Source: Arenimonas sp. (GTDB lineage: Bacteria; Pseudomonadota; Alphaproteobacteria; Rhizobiales; Rhizobiaceae). From it: a stretch of 64,000 nucleotides of DNA. The position numbers were made by a program, and so were the translations under genes. The notes beneath the pieces were generated by a model. It saw only the letters and a program-made list of their open reading frames with translations. It ran no database searches and was not told where the DNA came from. Of this stretch, positions 28,122 through 35,149 are shown one piece after another (within the stretch, counting starts at the first letter, position 1; each line of letters begins with the position of its first letter). The stretch spans positions 35,383 through 99,382 of the forward strand of contig JAIBEK010000055.1 of the NCBI GenBank assembly GCA_019459145.1. The letters run 5' to 3'.

Positions 28122-29501
28122 ATGGATGAGAGCAAGCGGCAGTTCATACTGAACCGCATGAAGGGGTTGCAGAAGGATGTTGAAGCCGGACGTCGTGTCC
28201 GGACGGAGCGGTCCGCTGCGCAGGCACCGGTGCGCAAGCAGCCGGGCTTCTGCGACCTGCCCGAATACAAGCAGGTGGTGATGCAGCAGCTCGCCGGCCA
28301 GCATCTGGGCATGGAAAATCCGTTCTATCGGGCGCATGAGGGCGCGAGCGGCGCCACCGCGCTGATTGGTGGGCGCAGCTTCGACAATTTCGCTTCCTAT
28401 GACTATCTCGGCCTCAATCATCATCCCAAGGTTCTGGAACGCGCCGCCGAGGCGTTACAAACCTTCGGAGTTTCGGCTTCGGCGAGCCGTGTGGTGGCGG
28501 GCGAGCGTACCATCCACACTGTGCTCGAAGAGAAGATCGCCGACGTCTACGACGCGCAAGCCGCGGTCTGTTTCGTCAGCGGATACCTGACCAATGTCGC
28601 GGGCATCAGTTCGCTAGTCGGGCCGAAGGACCTGGTGATCCACGATGAGTTCATCCACAACAGTGCGCTGGCCGGCATAAAGCTGTCCGGTGCGACCCGC
28701 CGCTTTTTCAAGCATAACGACGCTGCCGATCTCGACCGTGTACTGACCACGCTTGCCGGAGACTACGAGCGGATCCTGGTGATCGTCGAAGGCGTCTATT
28801 CGATGGACGGCGACATCGCCGATCTGCCGGCGCTGCTTCGTCTCAAGGCGCAATACGGCTTCTGGCTCATGGTCGACGAGGCCCATTCGCTGGGCGTGCT
28901 CGGAGAAACGGGCCGGGGTGTATTCGAGCATTTCGGCATTGCCGCGGGCGAAGTCGATATCTGGATGGGCACGCTTTCCAAGACGAGCTGCAGCTGTGGC
29001 GGTTACATCGCCGGAAGCGAGGCGCTGGTCACTCTTCTCAAGGCCCAGGCCGGCGGCTTCGTCTACAGTGTCGGTCTTGCCCCGGCGCTGGCGGCGGCGG
29101 CAATCGCCAGCCTGGAAATCCTGAAGGCCGAGCCGGAACGCACACATCAGTTGCGCCACAACAGCCGGCTCTTCCTCGACCTGGCGCGCGAGCGCGGTCT
29201 CGATACGGGTTTGAGTCAGGGCTATTCCGTCGTGCCCGTGCTGGTCGCCGATTCCCTGCGTGCCGTGCAGCTTTCGAACGAGTTGCATGCCGACGGTATC
29301 AATGTGCTTCCGATCATCCATCCGGCCGTGCCGGAAGGGCTCGCCCGCCTGCGCTTCTTCATCACCAGCGCCCATACCGACGAGCAGATTGCCCGTGCTG
29401 TCGATCGCACGGCGACCATTCTCGGACGTCTCGAGCGGGAGAAGTTCGGGCTCGGCTCGTTCGACGCCGGTCAGTTGATGGCGCTGTTCGCCAAGTCCTG
29501 A
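28122..29501 (+). CDS. rkpG: RkpG: PLP-dependent AONS/serine palmitoyltransferase-like acyltransferase
   Basis: The 459-residue alpha-oxoamine synthase-family enzyme condenses an acyl thioester with an amino acid. Family landmarks are NFASYDYLGLNHHPKVL near residue 87, the VDEAHSLGVLGETGRGV block holding the PLP-binding Asp and His, and WMGTLSKTSCSCGGYIAG. The Lys in that last block (near 287) forms the Schiff base. About 80 extra N-terminal residues precede the usual AONS length. The ATG at 28122 follows GGAG by seven bases, and the gene starts 18 bp after rkpA. It probably takes the acyl chain from the RkpA carrier protein. Confidence 0.9.
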   Translation: MDESKRQFILNRMKGLQKDVEAGRRVRTERSAAQAPVRKQPGFCDLPEYKQVVMQQLAGQHLGMENPFYRAHEGASGATALIGGRSFDNFASYDYLGLNHHPKVLERAAEALQTFGVSASASRVVAGERTIHTVLEEKIADVYDAQAAVCFVSGYLTNVAGISSLVGPKDLVIHDEFIHNSALAGIKLSGATRRFFKHNDAADLDRVLTTLAGDYERILVIVEGVYSMDGDIADLPALLRLKAQYGFWLMVDEAHSLGVLGETGRGVFEHFGIAAGEVDIWMGTLSKTSCSCGGYIAGSEALVTLLKAQAGGFVYSVGLAPALAAAAIASLEILKAEPERTHQLRHNSRLFLDLARERGLDTGLSQGYSVVPVLVADSLRAVQLSNELHADGINVLPIIHPAVPEGLARLRFFITSAHTDEQIARAVDRTATILGRLEREKFGLGSFDAGQLMALFAKS

Positions 29502-29566
29502 GCCGTCCTGCCCCCGCCGGCTCCTTTCCGACAAACGCGGACCGATGGGTGCGGTCCGAGGTGCCC

Positions 29567-30358
29567 ATGGTCCACGTCGTCATTACCGGAGGCTCGAGCG
29601 GGATCGGTCTGGCGGTTGCCCACCAATATCTCAAGCGGGCCGCGCGTGTCACTCTGATCGGGCGCAGTCAGGAGCGTCTCGAGGCGGCAAAGGCGCTGTT
29701 GGTGACCGAGACCGGGCGGAGCGCGGACCAAATTTGCATCGTCAGCCTCGACGTTGCCGACGACGCTGCCGTAAAGGCCGCACTCTCTGCCGTCGAAGCG
29801 GATGTCGGTCCCTGCGATATCCTGGTGACATCCGCGGGCATGGTGGCGCCGGCACCGTTCGACGCGCTGTCAGGGGCGGAGTTCAGACGCCATGTCGACA
29901 CCAACCTTCATGGCACGGTTCATGTGATTTCCGCCGTCTATCCCGGCATGAAGGCGCGCGGACGGGGCCGGATCATGATCGTCTCCTCCGGGGCCGGACT
30001 GATCGGCCTTCACGGCTACACCGCCTACTGCGCCTCGAAGTCGGCCCTTGTCGGCTTTGCCGAAGCCTTGCGTGTCGAATCGCGGGGACATGGCATCGAT
30101 GTGTCGATCTGCTTTCCCCCCGATACGGATACGCCACAATTGGCGGAAGAATTGAAACTGCGCCCACCCGAAGCCGTGGCGATGATGGGGAGCGCCGGGC
30201 GGTGGAGTGCCGAGGCCGTCGCCCGGCGCATCTTAAAGGGCCTGGACCGGGGACAGGCGGAAATCTTCTTCACGCCCAGCCTCTATCTGCTCGCCCGTTT
30301 CGGCGGCGTGGCAAAGCCGTGGATCTATCGCTGGTTCCATCGCCGGCAGAAACGGTGA
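29567..30358 (+). CDS. rkpH: RkpH: short-chain dehydrogenase/reductase
   Basis: The 263-residue NAD(P)-dependent reductase has VVITGGSSGIGLAVA at the N-terminus, a VTSAGM motif, the catalytic serine in IMIVSSGAGLIGLHG and the YTAYCASKSAL active site. The sequence CFPPDTDTPQLAEE after the active site is typical of 3-ketodihydrosphingosine reductases. This fits reduction of the ketone made by the serine-palmitoyltransferase-like RkpG. The ATG at 29567 has GAGGTG five bases upstream; a GTG at 29549 is the alternative. It is the last intact gene of the rkpA-rkpG-rkpH unit and converges on the broken kpsS fragment 12 bp away. Confidence 0.9.
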   Translation: MVHVVITGGSSGIGLAVAHQYLKRAARVTLIGRSQERLEAAKALLVTETGRSADQICIVSLDVADDAAVKAALSAVEADVGPCDILVTSAGMVAPAPFDALSGAEFRRHVDTNLHGTVHVISAVYPGMKARGRGRIMIVSSGAGLIGLHGYTAYCASKSALVGFAEALRVESRGHGIDVSICFPPDTDTPQLAEELKLRPPEAVAMMGSAGRWSAEAVARRILKGLDRGQAEIFFTPSLYLLARFGGVAKPWIYRWFHRRQKR

Positions 30359-30370
30359 AGTTGCCCATGC

Positions 30371-30682
30371 TCACCCGTTGCTCAGTTCGGCCTCATAGCG
30401 AAATGCAACCGGCCCGGCGGGCCTTTCCGAGAGATGAGGCGATGGAGCGAGGATGCGCTCGACCATTTCGTGCGCTCCGCTTTCGATCGCCGCCTTGCCG
30501 ATGAAGCCTCCGCGCACCTGTATGGTGGCGATCAGGGCTCGGGCCAGCGCGTCCGGCATTCCGGCTTGGGGCGCTTCGGGCTTGGTCCAGAAGGACGCCA
30601 GGCTTCCCTGATGAGTAACGCCGGGCATGTCGTAAACCGAAGCCCCAAGGCTGATTACCGGTTTTGCGGCAAGCAGCGCTGT
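30371..30682 (-). pseudogene. KpsS-family capsule biosynthesis protein, C-terminal fragment cut by prophage
   Basis: About 104 codons of a minus-strand gene end at the TGA at 30371-30373. The translation contains TALLAAKPVISLGASVYDMP, then THQGSLASFW and ALIATIQVRGG. This is the conserved C-terminus of KpsS/LipB-type capsule proteins (PF05159), normally about 400 residues. KpsS-type enzymes take part in building the poly-Kdo linker on the capsule lipid anchor. Reading upstream, homology stops at about 30683 and a TAG occurs in frame at 30707-30709, where prophage end sequence begins. The rest of the gene should lie beyond the far end of the prophage, outside the window. Confidence 0.8.
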
Positions 30683-30686
30683 TGTA

Positions 30687-30728
30687 GCGCGCAAAATCGC
30701 GTGGCACTACACGCAACATCGGATGGCA
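30687..30728 (-). repeat. Tandem transposase-binding-type repeats at prophage end
   Basis: GCGCGCAAAATCGCGTGGCA (30687-30706) and ACACGCAACATCGGATGGCA (30709-30728) match at 15 of 20 positions with a 22-bp period. Mu carries two adjoining 22-bp transposase sites (R1, R2) at its right end in the same layout. The first repeat starts four bases inside the TG terminus. Confidence 0.7.
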
Positions 30729-30777
30729 ACAGTCCAATATCACTAGACCGGGGCTAATGGTCCCTGATCGTGATCCC

Positions 30778-30805
30778 TTCCAGCCGGCGTTAAGGCCGGC
30801 TGGAA
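30778..30805 (-). terminator. Hairpin between last prophage gene and prophage end
   Basis: A perfect 11-bp stem TTCCAGCCGGC / GCCGGCTGGAA has a six-base loop and lies 9 bp after the last prophage stop codon. It lacks a clear T-run, so it may be a rho-assisted terminator protecting the prophage end from late transcription. Confidence 0.55.
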
Positions 30806-30814
30806 TATGGCTCA

Positions 30815-31036
30815 TCAGAAGGGTTCTATCCGATGCATGGCCCGGACCGCGGCAAGCAATGAGGCCATCCGCTCCAGGTGCGTGTCGAGCGGTGCTAGGG
30901 CACCAACAGCGCCGTTGCGGCGCCCCTCGCCAATGTCGGCGGCAGCAAGGTCGACCGACGTCATGATGTCCTCGGCGTCGCGTTGCATGGCCTTGATGAT
31001 CTGGGTGAATGCCGCGTTCTTTATGTCGTTCTGCAT
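30815..31036 (-). CDS. Small phage protein at right end, unknown
   Basis: The 73-residue, mostly helical acidic protein starts MQNDIKNAAFTQIIKAMQRD, with an ACGGAGAC ribosome-binding site upstream of the ATG at 31036. A longer frame to 31120 adds 28 arginine-rich residues without support. I do not recognise the family. It is the last gene before the prophage end, a place where Mu-like phages carry accessory cargo. Confidence 0.5.
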   Translation of the reverse strand: MQNDIKNAAFTQIIKAMQRDAEDIMTSVDLAAADIGEGRRNGAVGALAPLDTHLERMASLLAAVRAMHRIEPF

Positions 31037-31130
31037 GGTCCGTCTCCGTTGTTGATGACAACACCATCGCTCCAGTGCGGCCGGGTAGCGAGCAAACTCA
31101 GTGCTTCGTGGTGGCGACACCGAAAGACCT

Positions 31131-31166
31131 TTGCTCGGATCGCCGGATGAATCGGGATCCGAGCAA
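31131..31166 (-). terminator. Hairpin after the DNA methylase gene
   Basis: An 11-bp stem TTGCTCGGATC / GATCCGAGCAA with a 14-base loop lies 11 bp beyond the methylase stop (31178) on the minus strand. No strong T-run follows. Confidence 0.5.
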
Positions 31167-31177
31167 CTTAGTTCCCA

Positions 31178-31987
31178 TCACTGCGTGGAGCGGTAGATCA
31201 GCTCGCGTGCCGCCGTCCCTTTGCCGGAGGAGATGGTGTAGGTCAGTTCCGCCTCATCCCGTGCAAAACCGTCAAAAATTGACCGCACCTCCGGCCGGTC
31301 GTTTATTGACAGTATGAAGCCCCCTTGAAGCCGCTTCAAACGCTCCGCCATCCGCTGAAACTGCGCCTGGTCGAACATCGCTTGACCGTAGTCGTCCTCG
31401 CACCCCCAATAGGGCGGGTCGAGGTAGAACAACACACCCGCCCGGTCGTAGCGGTCGATGAAATCCATCCAGTCGAGGTTCTCGATAACGACGCCGGCGA
31501 GGCGCTCGTGGACGTCTTCGAGCAAGGGTGAGAGGCGGGTCAGATTGAAGCGCGCGCCCCCATCGCGCTGTACCCCGAAGTTCTGGCCCGACACTTTGCC
31601 TCCGAAGGCGAGCTTCTGGAGGTAGATGAAACGGGCAGCCCGCTCCAGGTCTGTCAGGGTCGTTGGATCGCAGGCCTTCAGCCGCTCGAATTCGCGCCGG
31701 CTCGTGACCTGGAACTTGAGGGTGTCCATGAACTGCGGATAGTGGCGCTGCAGGATCCTGAACAGGTTCACCACGTCTCCGTTGCGATCGTTGATCACCT
31801 CCGAACGGGGCACGCGCCGGCGCCGGAAGAAGACGCCGCCCATGCCGACAAAGGGCTCGGCATAGAGTTGGTGCGGCATGGCTGAGATCAGCTCGACCAA
31901 GCGGGGCGCGAGCGTCCGCTTGCCGCCAATCCAAGCCGCCGGCGGCTGCGTGTTGGCGACCTCGCGCCAATTGTCATTATTCACCAT
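31178..31987 (-). CDS. DNA adenine N6-methyltransferase (Dam/D12 class)
   Basis: The 269-residue enzyme has the D12-class layout. The AWIGGKRTLAPRLVELI start and EPFVGMGGVFFRR (AdoMet-binding motif I) come first, and DPPYWGCEDDYG (catalytic DPPY) near residue 193 follows. The target-recognition part lies between the motifs, as in Dam. Phages use such enzymes to protect their DNA from host restriction. Mu's modification gene mom is also at this end of the genome, although Mom is unrelated. Recognition sequence cannot be read. Confidence 0.93.
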   Translation of the reverse strand: MVNNDNWREVANTQPPAAWIGGKRTLAPRLVELISAMPHQLYAEPFVGMGGVFFRRRRVPRSEVINDRNGDVVNLFRILQRHYPQFMDTLKFQVTSRREFERLKACDPTTLTDLERAARFIYLQKLAFGGKVSGQNFGVQRDGGARFNLTRLSPLLEDVHERLAGVVIENLDWMDFIDRYDRAGVLFYLDPPYWGCEDDYGQAMFDQAQFQRMAERLKRLQGGFILSINDRPEVRSIFDGFARDEAELTYTISSGKGTAARELIYRSTQ

Positions 31988-32141
31988 TTCAAAAATCCAG
32001 AGACTCAGTCACTTGTTTCCGCCTCGGCTTCGGCCGGGTCGGATGTGACGGTTATCTCTATGTGCTGTCGGACGGGTCAGTCGCCAAACTTGGGCCCGTC
32101 TCCGGGGGATCGCTCCCCCGGCATCCGGCGGTCCGCGCCAA

Positions 32142-32969
32142 TCAGGCGATCGCGTAGAAGTCCTTCATGGCCGCTACCGACTTGGCCAGGGGCTCGGCAT
32201 AGCGCGGGTCGTGATAGTCACCGTCCGCGAACATGCTCCAGCCGAGATTTCCGGTGTAGTTGAGCGTCGTCAGCGCCCCATAGGCGCCGATCTGGAACAT
32301 GCGTTCCTCGCGGACGCTCGAAAGCCCAGCCGTCAAGAGAGGCGCGTTCTTGTCGACGACGCCGTTGATCGAGATCGTTTCACCATATTCCGGGCTCTGA
32401 GAAATGGTCACGACCTTGTAGTCGGCCGCGCCGAACGTGTGGGTCGAGATGATCTGGGATCCGACACCGGGATTGTGGTCGAATTCACAGATCTTCAGGT
32501 TGTTCATGCCGATCGAAAAGTCGGGCCGTCCCTCGGTTGCATCGGCCGTGATCTTGGAAAACAGATAGCCAATGCCCGTCACGAGGTTATCCGGCGCGAT
32601 CACGAACATCGCGGTCCAGCGCTCCTGCGGCATGACAATGCCACTCTGCAGGTCGGGCTTGAACCCCATCGTGCCTGTTGAGTTGAGGACTTTGCCTTGC
32701 CCCTTCGCCACCAGGGTGCAGTTGCCTGCCGGTGCCGTGTAGACCGCGCCGGAGACGACGCAGCGGATTGTCTGTCCCACGCCGGTGATCGTCTTGAGTG
32801 TCGAGGGATCGATCAGCCCGACGACACCGGGCATCTGGGCAAGCTTGCGCAGCCCGAGCGGCGTGGTATCGACGCCCAGCCAGGGGAAGCCGAACTGGCC
32901 GCCACTGCGAAACTGCGGCCGGATGCGGCTCGGCTGCTGATCCGGTACGCCATACGGATATTCGGTCAT
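32142..32969 (-). CDS. Phage tail/receptor-binding region protein, unknown fold
   Basis: The 275-residue protein begins MTEYPYGVPDQQPSRIRPQF. Residues ~90-270 look like a beta-rich module: ISTHTFGAADYKVVTISQ, SINGVVDKNAPLL, then MFQIGAYGALTTLNYTGNLG. This resembles concanavalin/LamG-like jelly rolls used in tail fibres, but the call is by position and general character only. It lies directly after the SGNH tail-fibre gene and before the DNA methylase. The following 154 bp to the methylase hold no gene I can support. Confidence 0.5.
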   Translation of the reverse strand: MTEYPYGVPDQQPSRIRPQFRSGGQFGFPWLGVDTTPLGLRKLAQMPGVVGLIDPSTLKTITGVGQTIRCVVSGAVYTAPAGNCTLVAKGQGKVLNSTGTMGFKPDLQSGIVMPQERWTAMFVIAPDNLVTGIGYLFSKITADATEGRPDFSIGMNNLKICEFDHNPGVGSQIISTHTFGAADYKVVTISQSPEYGETISINGVVDKNAPLLTAGLSSVREERMFQIGAYGALTTLNYTGNLGWSMFADGDYHDPRYAEPLAKSVAAMKDFYAIA

Positions 32970-32983
32970 GTCTCTGTCCTTTC

Positions 32984-35140
32984 CTAGAACGCGATATGGT
33001 CGGTGTTGAGCCAGTCATGGAGAACGAAGCCGGCGATCCGGCTCTGCTCGGTGCGGGTGTTGCGGATGTTGCCCGCCGGCGTGTTGGTGAGCGGGTCGGC
33101 GGCCTCGATCGTCGCCGGCCCCTTGCAGGCATAATGGAGGCCGCGATAGGTGCCGGCCGCGGGAACGCCGGCGAGCTGCAGCTGGAGCTTGGTGGCGCTG
33201 ATGGGCGTTACCGTCGTGACGGCCGTCTCGACGCCATCCACGGCGACATTGAAGCCCCAGCCCTCGCGACCCGCGATCGTCACCGTGTCGACCACGAGCA
33301 TGCTGGTCTCGGGATTGTGGACGGTGACCTCGATGCCCGAGGCGCCGTCCCAGGCGACGGCCGTCATGTGCAGCGGCCGCCAGGCGCGATTGCGCCGGTT
33401 GATCAGCTCATACTCGGCCCGAGCCAGATACTCGCCGGCGATGACCTCGCCCGATGCCTTCAGGTGGACCGCGTCGGCCTGGCCGTGGCCGGTGGCGTGG
33501 ATCGGGTATTGTGGTCCCGCCACGATCACCTTGGTCGGATGATCGCGCATCGCATCGAGCATCGCGACCGGGGATGTGATCTCCAGGCCGGCATGCCGTT
33601 GGCTCTCGGCCAGGAATAGGAACAACACGTCGGCGTCCTGGTCGAGGATGTCCTTGGTGGCGGTGTTGTCATTGGTCCACCAGTCGAGGATGTCGGCGTA
33701 GTAACCGGACCCGGCAATCTGCTCGGCGGCGCTATAGCGCAGATGATCGCTCTCGCCGTGCAGGATCTTTTTGACCGGCTTGAAGAGCCGAGCCCCACGC
33801 GCGCGGGCAATGCGGTTTGCAGCCCGCATGACATTGAGCTTGTTGTTCCACCAGGGGCTACCCGGACCGAGTTCGGCATAGCTCGCGCCACCTGCTCCAA
33901 CGGCGGCCGCCAGTCTCAGCTGTGGTCGGCCGACATCGGCCTCCAGCCATTCGTTGATCTTGTCGGCGAAGGACGAGCAGATCGTCTGGCCACCGTAGCC
34001 CGTGCCGGAGAGCTTCTCTTCGAGGGGAATGAACCCCAACACATTCAGCTCGGTGAGCGTCGGTGTTGCGCTGTCCACGGATTGATTGCCGCCACGAACA
34101 TCATCGACGACGCTGCTATTGGCGCGATCGAGCATGAGAACGCAGGACCGCCACGCATGCAGCATCTGATAGAAGGCTTCAGCTGCGGCGGAGCCCACGC
34201 TGAGCGATTGGCCGTCGACCTCGTCATACTGGATGATCGGGCCGGCGAAGATCGACCCGCCGCTGCTCGCCGGCCCAAACAGGCGGATGACGTGAGAGCC
34301 GATGCCCGCCTCGGCGAACGCGACCTTGATCAGATAGGGTCCACCCATCGACACTTCGCCGACGGCCGGGTCCGAACTCAGGATCGTCTTGGTGCCGAAC
34401 TGGTCGATCGCATAGGGCCGGCCATCTGCCTCCTTGCCGACGACGCCGCCCCATGCCTGGCCCGGTTCGATGAGATGGCCCGGAGCGCCGAAGGCGAGAA
34501 GGTAGCCCCCGGCATGATCCAGCCATGACGGTCCGAACAGCCCATCGGCAGCGTTGTCCGGATCGGATGGGCGGCGGATCACGGTGCGGCCATGTTCATC
34601 GACACGTTCGATGACCCGGCCCGAAATATCGGTTGTCGAGCCGAGCGCCATCGGTTCGACCCGGTCGGCCTTCAGCGGCTCGCTGGCAAAGGGCCAGAGG
34701 AAGTTGATGGCCCCGGCAGCCGGTACCAGTTCGAGTTTCGCCAGCTTGGCCGCCAGATTGGTTTCGCCGTCGCGGGCGGCAACGACTTCGGCCGCGACCG
34801 CGCCGTCGCCGAGTTCGGCAAACTTCACCCAGCCACCGACGTTTGCGGCGCCATTTTTTCGATACTGACCATTGTACCCGGCCGTCGGATCCTCTGTGAC
34901 CCAGGCGACGACACCATCGACGGGTGCAAGATTTGCGTAGAGGGTTGCACGCAGCGAATAGGCCTTTATGCCGGCGCTCGCTGCTGCCAGCTGGGCGGCA
35001 ATAGCCCCGCTGCCGGCCAGCTGCGTCGCCAGATCAGCCGTCGTCTGCCGCATTGTCGAGCCATCGCGGTTGACGATGACTTCATCGGAAACCGCCGTGG
35101 CGTCCATGTTGGTCGAAAATATGCCTGCCGTTGCTGCCAT
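32984..35140 (-). CDS. Tail fibre with SGNH carbohydrate-esterase domain
   Basis: The 718-residue protein starts with a fibre-like region: MRQTTADLATQLAG and the GYNGQYRKNGAANVGGW baseplate-fibre motif. The middle part has the SGNH esterase blocks YDEVDGQSLSVGS (Ser near residue 307), KILHGESDHL (near 458) and HGQADAVHLKASG (Asp and His near 552-555). These resemble sialate O-acetylesterase-like enzymes. The C-terminal ~140 residues are beta-rich. The likely role is to bind and deacylate surface polysaccharide during adsorption. It is followed 14 bp downstream by the next tail gene and preceded 9 bp upstream by the tip protein. Confidence 0.75.
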   Translation of the reverse strand: MAATAGIFSTNMDATAVSDEVIVNRDGSTMRQTTADLATQLAGSGAIAAQLAAASAGIKAYSLRATLYANLAPVDGVVAWVTEDPTAGYNGQYRKNGAANVGGWVKFAELGDGAVAAEVVAARDGETNLAAKLAKLELVPAAGAINFLWPFASEPLKADRVEPMALGSTTDISGRVIERVDEHGRTVIRRPSDPDNAADGLFGPSWLDHAGGYLLAFGAPGHLIEPGQAWGGVVGKEADGRPYAIDQFGTKTILSSDPAVGEVSMGGPYLIKVAFAEAGIGSHVIRLFGPASSGGSIFAGPIIQYDEVDGQSLSVGSAAAEAFYQMLHAWRSCVLMLDRANSSVVDDVRGGNQSVDSATPTLTELNVLGFIPLEEKLSGTGYGGQTICSSFADKINEWLEADVGRPQLRLAAAVGAGGASYAELGPGSPWWNNKLNVMRAANRIARARGARLFKPVKKILHGESDHLRYSAAEQIAGSGYYADILDWWTNDNTATKDILDQDADVLFLFLAESQRHAGLEITSPVAMLDAMRDHPTKVIVAGPQYPIHATGHGQADAVHLKASGEVIAGEYLARAEYELINRRNRAWRPLHMTAVAWDGASGIEVTVHNPETSMLVVDTVTIAGREGWGFNVAVDGVETAVTTVTPISATKLQLQLAGVPAAGTYRGLHYACKGPATIEAADPLTNTPAGNIRNTRTEQSRIAGFVLHDWLNTDHIAF

Positions 35141-35149
35141 TTGGATCTC

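Noticed and set aside
31988..32141. Possible small genes between methylase and tail protein (plus-strand GYLYVLSDGSVAKLG; minus-strand VTSDPAEAEAETSD)
   Set aside because: Both look protein-like over a few residues, but neither has a supported start codon and ribosome-binding site. They are on opposite strands of the same DNA.
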